From contig OY725504.1 of NCBI GenBank assembly GCA_963281255.1, positions 2,418,001 to 2,482,000 of the forward strand: 64,000 bases of DNA, read 5' to 3'. Of the stretch, positions 43,786-54,826 are shown one piece after another. Made by a program: the position numbers and the translations under genes. The notes below the pieces were generated by a model that worked only from the letters and a program-made list of their open reading frames with translations, made no database searches and had not been told where the DNA came from. Origin of the DNA: Aphrocallistes beatrix (taxonomy: Eukaryota; Porifera; Hexactinellida; Sceptrulophora; Aphrocallistidae). Each line of letters opens with the position of its first letter. The stretch's first letter is position 1.

Positions 43786-44580
43786 ATCGTTTGAGAGTAT
43801 GCAATTCTGCTGTCATAAATTTGAAAATGTCATCATTTGTTTGCGCAATAAGCTCTTTTTGAGCGAAAAATGCTGCTGTTCTCTCTTATTTAAAAGATCG
43901 TTATCTGCATTTTTAATGCTTGATTTTCGATTGAACTATAACAATAGGAAAGCCTTAATTAAAAAAATATAAAATCTTAAATGGAATGTCTCTGCATTCG
44001 TCAGTTGCTATAGAAACAAAAACATGGATGTTTAATCCATAAAAGTATAGATCCTAGACATTAAGAATTTATGTCATTCAATCCACAAAATGTTATATCC
44101 TATATGATGATAATACTGTTCATGCGTTTATTTTAATATTATCTGAGTTATCTAGAATTTTATCACGATCATTAGAGAGTAATGAGATGTGGCAAAATCC
44201 TAGATAACTCAAAGAATATTGAAGATAAGCATGTGAACAGTATCATCATCCATCATGTGGCAGTAATAGCTTGTGGATTGAATGGTAATTTTGGATGTCT
44301 ATGATCAATATTTTTAGATATGATTAAACATTCAATTATTTGTTTCCAGAGCAACTGAGGAATGCATGAACATAGCATTTAAGACTTTCAAATGTTTTGT
44401 TTCAGGCCTTCCCATTGTTGTTCTGTCAAAAAAACAAGCATTAAAAATGCTGATACGTAACGATGTTTTAAATGAGCTAAAACAGCAGCATTTTTCGTTC
44501 TTAAAAGTGCCTATTGCGCAATCACATGATATCATATTTACTTTTGGACGGCTGAATTGCATACCCTGATAGGATGTTTG
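43786..44580. repeat. Imperfect ~0.8-kb palindrome (FB-P-related)
   Basis: Left-arm blocks GCAATTCTGCTGTCATAAAT, TTGCGCAATAAGCTCTTTTT and CATTCAATCCACAAAATG recur complemented on the right (TTGTGGATTGAATGG, GTGCCTATTGCGCAATCAC, CTGAATTGCATACC). The centre is about 44170. The GCGCAATA and GTTGCTATAG motifs link it to FB-P. Mirror-image reading frames here are by-products. Confidence 0.7.
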
Positions 44581-44732
44581 TATATGGTAATGATACTTTT
44601 CAAAGGTCTTTCGTTTATGTTTTTGATTTATCAGTCTCAATAAATTTTGACTGTGTTTCAGCTTGCTTTCTATTTTTCTACAATTCTCGGTGACATACGA
44701 GAGTCGATCGAAAGTTCTAATCCCTTGATTAC

Positions 44733-45330
44733 TGCCCATCTACATTAATACACTCTTGTAACCTCGCCAACCAAGAATAAAATGCTTTTATAAACAACTC
44801 TTGAGGTAGGCGTTTCAAATACTGATATATTGAGATCCCCAGCTTGCTCCTATCTCGAAATCTATTCCCTCTCAAGTGATCTTTCATCTTTGGAAACTGC
44901 CAAGAGTAACATGGTGCTAGATGTCCAAATCCTTCAGGAAGTACATCGTTTGTATGATAGCTCCCTGTAATGGTCCTTCCTTTCGGAGTAGGCATTTGGA
45001 CCGTGTCTATCGAAGAAAATTGTGTTAAGAACCTTTTGGCTGCTAGGTGTCCGCTTACAAATCGTGGGATGAGGGTCATCTTTGGCTACCCATTACTTAT
45101 TGTGCTCCTTTCTGTGAGGTTCGTAAAATGTACCCATGTTTTATCACATAGATCTCGTTCAGTCGTCTGCAATTAGCGGTGCTGAACCGTTTCAGCATCT
45201 CTATTGCGGAATGAACCCTGGCGACCTTTTGGACCTCAGTAAGGAAATGTGGGATCCAACATGCACAAAGCTTCCGCAACCTTAGATTGTGATGTAAAAT
45301 GTCAAAGACAATTGACGAACTAATGCCAAC
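44733..45330 (-). pseudogene. mariner transposase remnant (SETMAR/Mos1-like)
   Basis: Minus strand in shifting frames: KLCACWIPHFLTEVQKVARV and EMLKRFSTANCRRLNEI (45279-45180; 'K-SARWVPH-LT--QK--RV' and 'LL-RF'), then SIDTVQMPTPKGRTITGSYH (about 45010-44950), HLAPCYSWQFPKMKDHLRGN and FYSWLARLQECINVDGQ, ending about 44733. These are successive mariner blocks: C-terminal side of the first Asp region, 'P-GRTVT--Y', '(D)LAPCD-(L)FPK-K-HL-G' and the terminal 'RW--CI---G-Y'. The HHDNAR catalytic block is deleted and the DLAP Asp is lost. No inverted ends found. Long dead. Confidence 0.83.
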
Positions 45331-45482
45331 ATATGTGGCTATAAGAAATTGTTAGATTGGATAGCTATTCTACTTTGTTTTCTAAATATTTACATGAATT
45401 TCATTATTTTTCGAAGTAAATTAAAAATATTACATCTGAAAATTTGACAATAGAATATAATTTCTATTATCTAATCATATAG

Positions 45483-45910
45483 TACAAGCGCGCTTAGCTT
45501 GCTTGCGCTTTATGCCTGGCGGACACTTTGTGCCCGCCGGTTGTGCCATTGGGCGCCTAGGCTCACATTGATTAATTGTATAGTAGATAACATCTCTAAA
45601 TACGTCTGTCTTACTGCTATTTTTGATGCGTAATGATGACGTCATGACAGAGTGATGGGTCATCATTTTTTATGATAGTTGCATCATATGTGAGATATAT
45701 TAATATACACATTCTATTAAAATTTCAACCTTCTATTGCCTAAATTGCTGAGTTATAGTCGTAAAATTGAAATTTCTAATTATAAAAAAAGGTGACAATG
45801 GCGTCATAATTCCATGATGAGTCGACTTTTTTGTCTGAGATCAGAACTTATTGGAGCCATAGCCAAAATCAACTTTCTGTGCCTAGTAGTTTCTTCAATC
45901 AATTCTTTTC
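45483..45910 (-). mobile_element. Hel-A copy 17 (internal deletion, no 5' terminus)
   Basis: The reversed 3' end ACAAGCGCGCTTAGCTTGCT is at 45483; a deletion in the core near 45620; TGACGTCA at 45635; ends TTCTTCAATCAATTCTTTTC at about 45910. Confidence 0.8.
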
Positions 45911-47050
45911 ATATATATACGTATATATTTCACTTTATCTTTCTTATTTTCCCCTGCTAAGAAGTAATATAGATAAATGGATAATTATAATATTCAGCAT
46001 TTTAATTAAAGCTTATTTTTTAAATTTGTAAATTCAATTACATTAAAAAGTAAAGATTTAAGCTACCTAAATGACTTACTTATTTTCCCCTTCTTGCGAG
46101 GTCTCAAGAGATATAATAGAATTAAACAAATACATAGAGGCAGATATCTACTACCAATCTAAGAGATTTAGGTAATTCTAACTTAATTAATAACTTCTGA
46201 GGTTGTGAGACGGCTAGTTTAGGGGATGGCGTTTGGGCATTCTTTCCTCCTTTCATCTTTTGTTCGTGCCCAAGATATTTTTTATTAAGATTAGTAGTTA
46301 CAATGAATTTTTTATTTGCTCTTCATTATTTCATACAGTATGTTAACTTTTCAAGAAATTACTCAATTCAAACAAGCTTCGATTTATTCTATATAACCTC
46401 ATCTAAAGATCCAGTATGTCTAAGAGATGAACTTGGTCTGCCTCTTCCGCCTCATTTTCTAAGCAGGATGCCTCTCGATCCAGCATGTCTAGGAGAAATT
46501 GGCGAGTCTCCTCCGTCTCACTGTCCAGCGGGAAACCTGATGCTGACTAAGATCAAGGCAACATGCAAAACTCTTCGTTGGAGTCTCAGCACCAACCAAC
46601 ATAAACCAAGAACCCTACCGTTCAACAATATCTTTCAGGCAGGCTCTTCTGCTGGTAGGCAATTCATTTTTAAGTGAAGTCGAGTGCGATCTCGCATTTC
46701 ACTCAAACGCAGCATATTCCATTCATGGTTGTTGCTGACGAGGAGTCGCTCTTAAGGAAGTTCTTTATCTCGAACTTTCCCCACCCTCTTAGCTATAGTG
46801 CCACTTTTACTGGTTTGGCGCCCACTTTTGTTCAATGTAGGCAATCTATTTTAGAATCAGAAATATTGGGCAAAATACTCAGATATATTCGCTTATATTG
46901 AAATAGAAAAGGATAAGAATGGCAATCGTCATGCCATGATTGCGTAATTGCTTGCGGCAAATATTTCCTGTGTTATAATTCTACAAATAAGTAAGTTAAT
47001 TACTAGTAAAGAAATGGATATAAGATTTTGGATTATAATTATTTTATTAT
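45911..47050. other. Intron with an unassigned GC-richer segment
   Basis: 46380-46830 is noticeably less AT-rich and carries an imperfect internal direct repeat (AAGATCCAGTATGTCTAAGA / TCGATCCAGCATGTCTAGGA, about 85 bp apart). An open frame of 124 codons crosses it (46303-46677) but its product resembles nothing I know. Probably an old transposon or LTR fragment. The rest is plain intron. Confidence 0.4.
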
Positions 47051-47052
47051 TA

Positions 47053-47171
47053 AAAAAGCCCCTCACAGACGGAATAGAAGTGTGCTTCCAAATTCCTGGG
47101 ATGACATATATTGTGTCATCATCCGAGGAATGTGGAAGCACACTTCTAGCCCGTCTGTGAGGGGCTTTTTT
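47053..47171. repeat. 119-bp near-perfect hairpin (MITE or miRNA-like precursor)
   Basis: The arm AAAAAGCCCCTCACAGACGG.. pairs with ..CCGTCTGTGAGGGGCTTTTT. About 55 bp pair with roughly four mismatches around a short loop (ACATATATTGTG). TA flanks both sides (47051-47052, 47172-47173), fitting a miniature mariner-type MITE. Transcribed in either direction, it would give a long stable stem. No coding potential. Confidence 0.85.
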
Positions 47172-47172
47172 T

Positions 47173-47969
47173 ACATCAATTAAAGTTTATAGGATGAAAA
47201 TTGTGGATGTAAATTTTGGCTGTGTCATTATGATGATGTCAGCATAATTAATTAACATATTTTTGTGAGATATATATATTAAACACTTAAAAAATTGTTT
47301 ATCTCAAAATATTAAAATTTGAGCTCTAATTAGCATTTATCATCAAAATTAAGCGATGATGACGCGACAAAGATTTTAACCGCAAATTGCTCAGAGGTCC
47401 TATGTCCGATGGGTCTAGGGATGAAATAGGTTTTAGAGGGCCTAATATTTCACCGTGTTACCAATCTCAAGTTTCTAGCTCAACTAGTTTTTGTACAATA
47501 AGCAAAAGAATGAAATCACAAAATGCTACGTAATGATGATGATTTAGCATATATTGAAAATCGTATGATTAGATGCATATCTACATATATGTTCGCAGCT
47601 TCACAAAAAAATTCTGAGCAATATCTTTCAAACTCTCATCTGTGCACCACTTACGGCCGGCCTGCTGGCCGGACACCATCACTCATTTAGTACTGTGCTG
47701 CTATATTATTTTATTGGATCATAGATCCAAAATAATAATATAGGAAGCACACTAAAAAATATTTGACAAGTATATGCAGTATACTATAGTACGTATATAA
47801 TAAAATAAAAAGAAACTAATTAATTAAAAGTGGTGATCAGTACAAAACAAAGCTGAAAATTTGAAGATTTAAAGGAAGCAATGCCGTCATCATTAGTGAG
47901 CATTTCGCATTTAATTTACCTCAAATATTTTGAAAGCGATTAAACACTTAGATAGCATATTTAGAATTG
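47173..47969. other. Intron, no feature recognised
   Basis: AT-rich; a short inverted TGCTGGCCGG-like patch near 47655-47680 (GGCCGGCCTGCTGGCCGG) is the only GC-rich spot. Confidence 0.45.
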
Positions 47970-48405
47970 TATTGTTCCAAAATTCGCCAAATAAATCAAT
48001 TTTTCGATTATTTAAATTTACGTTATGATGGCCTAAAAACAGAATGATGAGTGACCATTTTTTAAGGAGAGTTGTGTCATTATCGGATCATATTTTTCAA
48101 TTTAATTTATTAGGATTATTAGACAATGACTAGTACCTTAGGTTTTGTCAAACATCTTCATCTAATCAGTCTCCAAATTGCAAACGTTATATTATTGGTA
48201 GGAACATTACATTATGTGTTTGTTTTATAAGTATAACGATAATTAACAAATTATTATTCCAATTCTTCTTTCTAAGGATTGAATTTGGCAATGACGTATT
48301 AATTAGATGATGAGTCGACACTTCTGTCTGAGGTCAGAACTTGGTGGATCCATGCCATAAGACTCCCACATGAAAAAAACCCAGCTTTCTGTGCCTGGTG
48401 TTTTC
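47970..48405 (-). mobile_element. Hel-A copy 18 (old, degenerate)
   Basis: Shares GAATGATGAGTGACCATTTT, GATGATGAGTCGACACTTCT, GAGGTCAGAACTTGGTGGAT and GACTCCCACATG with the core, with many substitutions and an insertion-like divergent middle. The 3' hairpin end is lost. Confidence 0.6.
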
Positions 48406-48410
48406 TATAA

Positions 48411-48950
48411 TACAATCGCGCTTCGCTTGCTTGCGCTGCGCGGCTGGGGGACACTTCGTGTCCGCCGGAGGGTCCCTTCGGTCGCCTGGGGTCACATTAG
48501 TTAATTATAAGGGAGATAGCATCTCTGTCAATCTGTGTTAAAATCGATATCACTTGAAAAATCACCAAATTTGTTCATTTTAAAAATTTTGTAGCGTAAT
48601 GATGACGTCATAACAGAGTGATGAGTCATCATTTTTTAATAATAGTTGCATCATATGTGTGGTATGTTAGTATACATATTCTATTAAAATTTCAGCCTTC
48701 TATCTCCTATAATGGCTGAGTTATGCTCGAATAACTGTATTGCTTAACTTTTAAAAATGTGACAATGACGTCATAATTCCATGATGAGTCGACATTTTGC
48801 TCTGAGCTCAGAACTTACTGGAGCCATAGCCAAAAGACTCCCACATGCCAAAAATCAGCCTTCTACGCCTGGCAGTTTCTTCAATCAATTCGTTACATAT
48901 ATATATATATATATATATAAACAAATATTAATCGAGTTTTAATAGTAAGG
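48411..48950 (-). mobile_element. Hel-A copy 19 (complete-looking)
   Basis: The reversed 3' end ACAATCGCGCTTCGCTTGCT is at 48412; the full core has TGACGTCA at about 48603 and 48766 and TGAGTCATCA near 48621; (AT)n spacer; reversed 5' terminus ATTAATCGAGTTTTAATAGT ending GGAT at 48950. Flanks are A and T with no target duplication, as for a Helitron. Confidence 0.88.
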
Positions 48951-49211
48951 ATATATTAACTACCCAGACAAAAGTATTCGACCACAATGAAAACCTCCTT
49001 ACGAATAGTATAGAAGTAGTTCTATTCATTGATGAATGTATACTCAAACTGTAAGAAATATTCTATTTTTTTCAGGTTCGTAAACTACATTTCCGAATTG
49101 GTAAACGGACACTTCTTCGCACGGACATTTCGTCACTAGGTTTACCTGAAATTGATACTTTTCTTTCAATCTATAGATTATACTTCACACTTTACAATTC
49201 ATAACATCACA
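48951..49211. mobile_element. B-family solo end plus plain intron
   Basis: 48963-49075 reads CAGACAAAAGTATTCGACCA.. ..CCTCCTTACGAATAGTATAG..AAATATTCTATTTTTT, matching the reversed ends of the elements at 7690-8137 and 55430-55693. The other end is absent. Confidence 0.6.
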
Positions 49212-49463
49212 CTAAATTCTTATGATTTTGTTCCAATTTGCTCTATGTGGTACATGTTTTGAAAAATATTATATGGGTTCTGTTATGGAATATAAATATG
49301 CCTTCATTTATGCAAAATAAAATTGAAATCGTAGCCATTTGATTTCAATTTATGTTTTGTATTACATGAAGATATATTTATCTTTCTTGACAGAACCCAA
49401 ATATTCTTTTTCAAAACATGTAACCCATAGAGCAAATTGAAACAAAATCATAAGAATTTAGTT
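49212..49463. repeat. Palindromic MITE, about 250 bp
   Basis: ACTAAATTCTTATGATTTTG at 49212 and CAAAATCATAAGAATTTAGT ending 49463; pairing continues through ..CAATTTGCTCTATG..ACATGTTTTGAAAAA and its complement. No target duplication is evident. Confidence 0.8.
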
Positions 49464-49964
49464 TCTGTCCCATTAACTGTTGAAATGCTCAAGACAAACA
49501 CAAATGAAAATACAGCATGCATAGACGGTTTTATATATGGGGAATTCCATGTCAAATCAACCAGTCATTTCACCACCAACAACCGATTTGTCTGAAATTT
49601 GCTGTGCGACAAGCCACTGATATGTCTTTACTTTTGTAAAAATTTCAGTCAATCAGCCATGTGGTTTTTGACTTATGACGTCACAAAACTTTGAATGTTT
49701 GCTGTTTGACCAAGGATTTCACAAAGGTAAAATCACTATCCCATATTAAACTCGAATAACTCGAAAAATATTCATCAAAATTTTTAATACATTGCTATAC
49801 TTATGTTTTTACATATGGAGAATACGAAAAACATGAGTAAATTAAGTTTTGAGTTCCTTTTATTTGTGAAACTGGACCTGAAACCAACTCCGGAAGCAAA
49901 CCGGAACTATTTCGTGACAAAAATGAATATTTGGAAACTGTTTTATTTTTGTATTTTACTGTTT

Positions 49965-50531
49965 ACAAGCGCGCTTCGCTTGCTTGCGCTGCGCGGCTGG
50001 CGGACACAAAGTGTCCGCCGGAGGCTCCCTTCGGTCGCCTGGGGGTAAAATTGGTTGATTATAAGAGAAATATCATCTCTAAATATGTCCATCTTAGTTT
50101 TAAAATCGATATCACTCGAAAAATCACCAAATTTGTCCATTTTTAAAATTTTGATGAGTAATGATGACGTCATAACAAAGTGATGACTCATCATTTTTTG
50201 ACGATAGCTGTATAATATGTGACGCATGTTAGTATACATATTCTATTAAAATTTCAACCATCTATCTCCTATAATGGCTGAGTTATGCTCGAATAACTGT
50301 GTTGCTTAACTTTTAAAAATGTGACAATGACGTCATAATTCCATGATGAGTCGACATTTTGCTCTGAGCTCAGAACTTACTGGAGCCATAGCCAAAATAC
50401 TCCCACATGCCAAAAATCAGCTTTCTACGCCCTGCAGTTTCTTCAATCAATTCGTTACATATATGTATACATATATATCTATAAATAAATAAATAATAAA
50501 TATTCATTAATCGAGTTTTAATAGTAAGGAT
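49965..50531 (-). mobile_element. Hel-A copy 20 (complete-looking)
   Basis: The reversed 3' end ACAAGCGCGCTTCGCTTGCT is at 49965; TGACGTCA at about 50165 and 50329; an AATA-rich spacer; reversed 5' terminus ATTAATCGAGTTTTAATAGT ending 50531. Sequence is very close to copy 19, suggesting recent activity. Confidence 0.88.
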
Positions 50532-50639
50532 AATGATAATTAGTTGTATAAAAAAATTCATTTGGTTTCCGTAAAAATATAAAATAGACCTGACAACTCT
50601 CAATTTCTACCATTTTCATAATGCTTTTATGTCTTCCTC

Positions 50640-51290
50640 TATAATATCACTCATTTTTACAACATTCTGCAATTGATATGTGCATTAGGAATTATAAGTC
50701 TGTTGTATTTTTGACCGCAGATAGACTAAACATAACAGTGCAATGCTGTTGTTGCTATGTAATAGAATGCAATAAATGTAATACCAGCATACTTAATTAT
50801 GGCGCCACAGTATCCAGATCCGTTGTTGAAATTTCGATTAGTCATCATATGATTTCGCAATAGGCTATATTTGGGACAAATTTAGTGATTTTCAGAGGTT
50901 GTTTAAGGGCACTTCTAAGCTAAGTTGACTAATTCATGAGTTATCAATGAATTAGTCAAAATTTGAAACTAAAATAATGAAAAAAATATTTGATATATCG
51001 CTTAGTGACTGAGGAATGTTAGAGGTATACAACATGAACAACCTTTTAACCACTTTTGGGCATAGAATCGGCACTAATGTTTGAGATTTTGAATAATTCA
51101 TAATTCTTCATCATATTTCAATGAATTAGTCAACTTAGCTTCTAAGTGGTTTTATTTTAGTTTCTTTCGTATAGAACTGAGCTGTGAATGGGTTGATGCG
51201 AAAAGTTTGAATTTTTTTCATGGAATGTTGCTACATTCAAGCGTTGCTATATAAACGCATTTTGATCAGTTGAGGTCATCTCTTGAAAAC
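50640..51290. mobile_element. Old FB-P-related fragment interrupted by a MITE
   Basis: Shares GTAATACCAGCATACTTAAT, TCGATTAGTCATCATATGAT, GCAATAGG and ..GGAATGTTGCTACATTC..GCGTTGCTAT with FB-P interiors. Interrupted at 50920-51138. Confidence 0.6.
50920..51138. mobile_element. hAT-type MITE (219 bp, 8-bp target duplication)
   Basis: Inverted ends CTAAGTTGACTAATTCATGA and TCAATGAATTAGTCAACTTAG (one-base offset); the direct repeat CTTCTAAG is present at 50912-50919 and 51139-51146. No coding capacity. Confidence 0.87.
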
Positions 51291-51594
51291 CGCCAGTTTT
51301 CACAAATAAAAGGAACTCAAAACATAAGTATAGCAATTTATGAACGATTTTGATGAGTATTTTTGAGTTATTCGAGTTTAATATGGAATAGTGATTTACT
51401 ATTGTGAAAATCCTTGGTCAAACAGCATACATTCAAAGTTTTGTGACGTCATAAGTCAAAAACCACATGGCTGATTGATCTGAAATTTTCACAAAAGTAA
51501 AGACATATCAGTGGCTTGTCGCACAGCAAATTTCAGACAAATCAGTTAGTGGTGGTGAAATGACTGGCTGATTTGACATGGAATTCCCCATATA

Positions 51595-51816
51595 CACTAT
51601 GTAGATCTACTTCAACAGGCCCAAATTTGGTTTGAGAAAAGCGTGGAACATGCAAAGCCCGTCTCATAACACAAGATCGAAATGTCATAGAACCCACTGA
51701 CGTGACTGATATTCACTCATCTCACTCCCATGCGCCAAATTTTTCAAGAGTGGAAATGATTAGCGGCTTGAACACAATGAAACATCGAGTTATGAAGTCT
51801 CATGATAGCACTAGAT
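51595..51816. other. Short intron segment between transposons
   Basis: No recognised feature. The last 8 bp (CACTAGAT, 51809-51816) precede the hAT terminus and may be one copy of its target duplication; the partner was not found. Confidence 0.4.
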
Positions 51817-53083
51817 CAGTGGTTCCCAACCTTTTTCTTGCTGCGACCCCATTCCATGAACTAACATTTGAGCGCGACCCCCAAAGAACAAAATCAAAAG
51901 TAAAACGATGCATCATTTTCATTTATCGCTACAAATATTGATAATGTCATCCTAAGATTAGTGTCATATAATAATCAATGTGATGGTTGAGCCTGTTTTC
52001 CAGCAACCAGTTTTTTAATGCGAGGCTCTGTAGATGATAATGCGACAATCATGTCGCTCTCTAGTTCAAGGCGATTCCTGTATTTAGTTTTCATCACTAC
52101 CATTGTAGAGAACGACTGTTCACATAGGTATGACGATGGGTACGGCATTAGGAGCCAAATTGCCTTCTTTGATAAACGTGGATAGGATAGAAGCATTTTG
52201 CATCAGAAACTGTGCAAAGAAGAGGACTGAAATAATGCTTTAGCTCCAGAATCTTGTTTCAGTCTCACGAACTCCTCTTCGGTTATATCACCGTCGATGA
52301 TGGCGTTTAATGATGCACTAAAAGGGTCTCGAGCAACAGCGAATGACTGGGTGTCGAGCTCGAGAAAATAGTTTTCGAATTGACCGATCAGTGACTGAAT
52401 ATGTTCAGTAATTGCGTGTGAAATATGCTCGAGATCGATGTCTTCCGATTCTTCCATGTGTGCAGATAGACGTGGAAATAAAACGAAGCGGTTGTGACTC
52501 ACTTTATCTTTCAACAAAGCCAGTGTTGCGAGAAACCCTTTAATTTTGTCATGGAAGAGCATCATGTTCGTATCTTTCCCTTGAAGCGTACGATTTAGTA
52601 CATTGATACGTTCAAAAATGTCACTCAAATAGCACAAGTTAGCAACCCAGTTACTGGACTCAAGCATTGTTACCCATTCATTCTTATTTTGTGTACGTAG
52701 GAACTCTTTTAACTCTTCACGTAGCTCGTAAACACGTAAAATAACATTTCCTCGTGAGAGCCAACGTACCTTAGTGTAGAACAGTAAGTTTAAGTGGTCA
52801 GCGTCCATTTCATGACAGAATAATCTGAATAACCTCGTGTTTAGGGCACTCGATTTGATGTGATTTATTATTTTGATCACCTGCGAAAAGACGTTCATCA
52901 AGCTTTCTGGCATTGTACGGGCAGCCAGCGCTTCCCGATGGATCATGCAATGTATCATCAGTGCATGAGGAGCCACTTGCTGTAATTTCGTTTTGAAGCC
53001 AGAATGCTTCCCAAGCATTGCAGGAGCTCCATCTGTTGTAGATCCAATTAATTTATTGAAGTCTAGACCTTCTAGCACTTTTT
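51817..53083 (-). pseudogene. ZBED5-like hAT transposon: terminus and C-terminal half of transposase
   Basis: The terminus CAGTGGTTCCCAACCTTTTT at 51817 is typical of Charlie/ZBED-type hAT ends. The minus strand from about 53083 reads LEGLDFNKLIGSTTDGAPAM, LGKHSGFKTK, ALMIHCMIHREALAARTMPE, IIKIINHIKSSALNTRLFR, and VRWLSRGNVILRVYELREEL (the RNase H-like core with TTDGAP Asp and the W-LSRG-VL-R block), and runs open for 291 codons to 52203. After a frameshift near 52200 it ends with the hAT dimerisation block: SYLCEQSFSTMVVMKTKYRN, RLELESDMIVAL. The BED finger and N-terminal half are missing on this strand and lie inverted next to it (53204-53830). The long open frame indicates moderate age. 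Confidence 0.9.
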
Positions 53084-53203
53084 ATGGGATCGCGGACTAA
53101 TCTCTAATCTTTTTCGTTATTGCACGTATTCGTTCCTATACCCATCATTTTATTTTGCTAATACTAAGTTTAGACTCTAGAGTTACGTTTCGTGCAGGGA
53201 GAT

Positions 53204-53832
53204 GGCGGGAACATCACGCGAATGACATTACCAAGACAAATTCATTGAACTTGGTTTCTATTATGTGACAGATTGTGGGCTCCAGAAACCTCAGTGCGTT
53301 ATTTGCTACGAAGTACTTTCGAGTGAATCCATGAAACAGAACAAATTACAACGACATCTGTCTTCAAAACATCCAGCGTACAAAGATAGAGATCGCTCCT
53401 TTTTCGAACGGAAGTTGACCTCCCTTAGAGACACTCGCTTGGATAAACAAGTTAAATATAGTCAGAACAATGAGCATGCTCTGGAAGCTTCTTATCGGGT
53501 TTCATTGCGCATTGCAAAAGCTAAACATCCACACACCATCGGAGAGGAGCTGATAATGCCATGTGCCAAGGAAATGGTTTCTCTCATGATCGGAGAAGAA
53601 ATGGTTAGTAAACTCGGAATCATTCCTCTCTCAAATAACACTGTTCATCGCAGAATTTGTGACATGTGTGAGGACATTACCGCCCAGAATATAGCTGCTA
53701 TCAAGGAGTCACCTTGGCATGCAATACAGCTGGATGAATCAACTGACATTGCATCATGCGCACAATTAATGATTTGGATCAGGTTTATCAAAGATTGCGA
53801 TTTTGTCGACGAGCCTTTAATGTGCAAGTCAT
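53204..53832 (+). pseudogene. ZBED5-like hAT transposase N-terminal half, inverted relative to its C-terminal half
   Basis: Plus strand: a start MAGTSRE at 53204 is followed by a stop, then the frame reads FIELGFYYVTDCGLQKPQCV, ICYEVLSSESMKQNKLQRHL, SSKHPAYKDRDRSFFERK (BED finger: C-x2-C ... H-x4-H), ..MPCAKEMVSLMIGEEMVSKL, GIIPLSNNTVHRRICDMCED, then AIQLDESTDIASCAQLMIWI (LDESTD carries the first catalytic Asp) and ..DEPLMCKSLK. The next expected segment is exactly the start of the minus-strand half (53083 downward). Reversing 53084 to about 53832 would restore gene order. Past 53832 the sequence belongs to the D family. Confidence 0.9.
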
Positions 53833-54480
53833 TGAAGAGTTTAAGACCTGGAAATATGTTTTTGTATGGTGATATTTCTGGGGAAAAAATGTGTCCTAGC
53901 ACGCAGCGAAAATCGAGAATCAGTACCCACTGCTTTTCAAATGATCTTTCTAGAGTCTTCAAATGCTAGGAAAAATTGGCTCTCATATTTTCTCGAACAC
54001 TCTAAATTTGTAGAAATATAAGATGTTTATATCAATGCATATTGAGAACTATTTTGATCAGATTTTTGGTGATGTGAAAAAAAAGTGCAATTTTGGATGA
54101 TCTTGCAAAATGTACCTAATTTGATCTCGTGAAATAATAACTTTCTCTCGTTTCTGATGATAAATTCAATGGATTTATGATATATTTCCATAGTGAATGA
54201 AAGGTATCTGGAGCTAAATCGTCATAGAACATCGATTATGAGGACATTTTTACAGAAGCAGTGACCTTGATTCTCGATTTTAGCTGCGTGAAACACATTT
54301 TTCCCCCATAAAACTCACCATTCAAAACACAGTTCCAGGGCTTAGACTCGATAAATCTTTTAAAATCATTGAAAATATTCGAATTACGATCTCTAAAGAC
54401 CATAATAGCTAAGATTGTTTGAGTATAATAAATTTTATACCTAACGAAGCTTGTATCAGAACTTAAGGCCACCATAAAAC
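53833..54480. mobile_element. D-family mariner-like element (copy 2) with inverted halves
   Basis: 53833-53940 (AGACCTGGAAATATGTTTTT, GTCCTAGCACGCAGCGAAAA) is an inverted relative of 54380-54270 (CTCGATTTTAGCTGCGTG, CAGTTCCAGGGCTTAGACTC). The right part 54100-54480 matches 22204-22580 in reverse and ends CAGAACTTAAGGCCACC. No transposase recognised. Confidence 0.6.
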
Positions 54481-54826
54481 CTTTGAGTCGTCATTTGTAG
54501 AGAAAGCAGTCAATTACAAAAGGCAAATGTAGTTAAATGGGAAGCAGGGGAAAATTCAAGCATTTCAAGAAGTAGTGAGACGAGAATTGAGAGAATCTTC
54601 AATATTGTTTCGAATTATGAAAACAGAGAAATGCTTTCCTACTTACGTGGAATAGCTTTCAATTTTCAAGTTTAATTAATTCTATCAACTAATAACGTCA
54701 TATTCTTATCTCAATCTTTATTTACTACGATATTCTTTGGTAATTCTAATTAAATTAAATTGTGTTTTGAATTAATTAATTGTTTGAAATTCGCAAAATA
54801 GTGTCCGCCATTTATCCGAAATACTC
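54481..54826. other. Intron, nothing recognised
   Basis: AT-rich sequence with no repeat, ORF or splice signal that I can support. Confidence 0.5.

Larger units (their letters stand above)
49534..51594. mobile_element. Foldback element with ~300-340-bp arms, about 2.06 kb including nested elements
   Basis: The left arm (49534-49876) begins ATATGGGGAATTCCATGTCA; the right arm (51291-51594) ends with its complement. Pairing covers CACCAACAACC.., GCGACAAGCCACTGATATGT, GACGTCACAAAACTTTGAAT and ATTAAACTCGAATAACTCG. Inside are Hel-A copy 20, an FB-P-like remnant and a small hAT-type MITE. A solo end of the same family is at 36668-36700. No transposase. Confidence 0.85.

Noticed and set aside
46929-47160. 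Complementary 70-codon frames over the 47-kb hairpin
   Set aside because: Both are consequences of the inverted repeat; the sequence is better explained as a hairpin/MITE.
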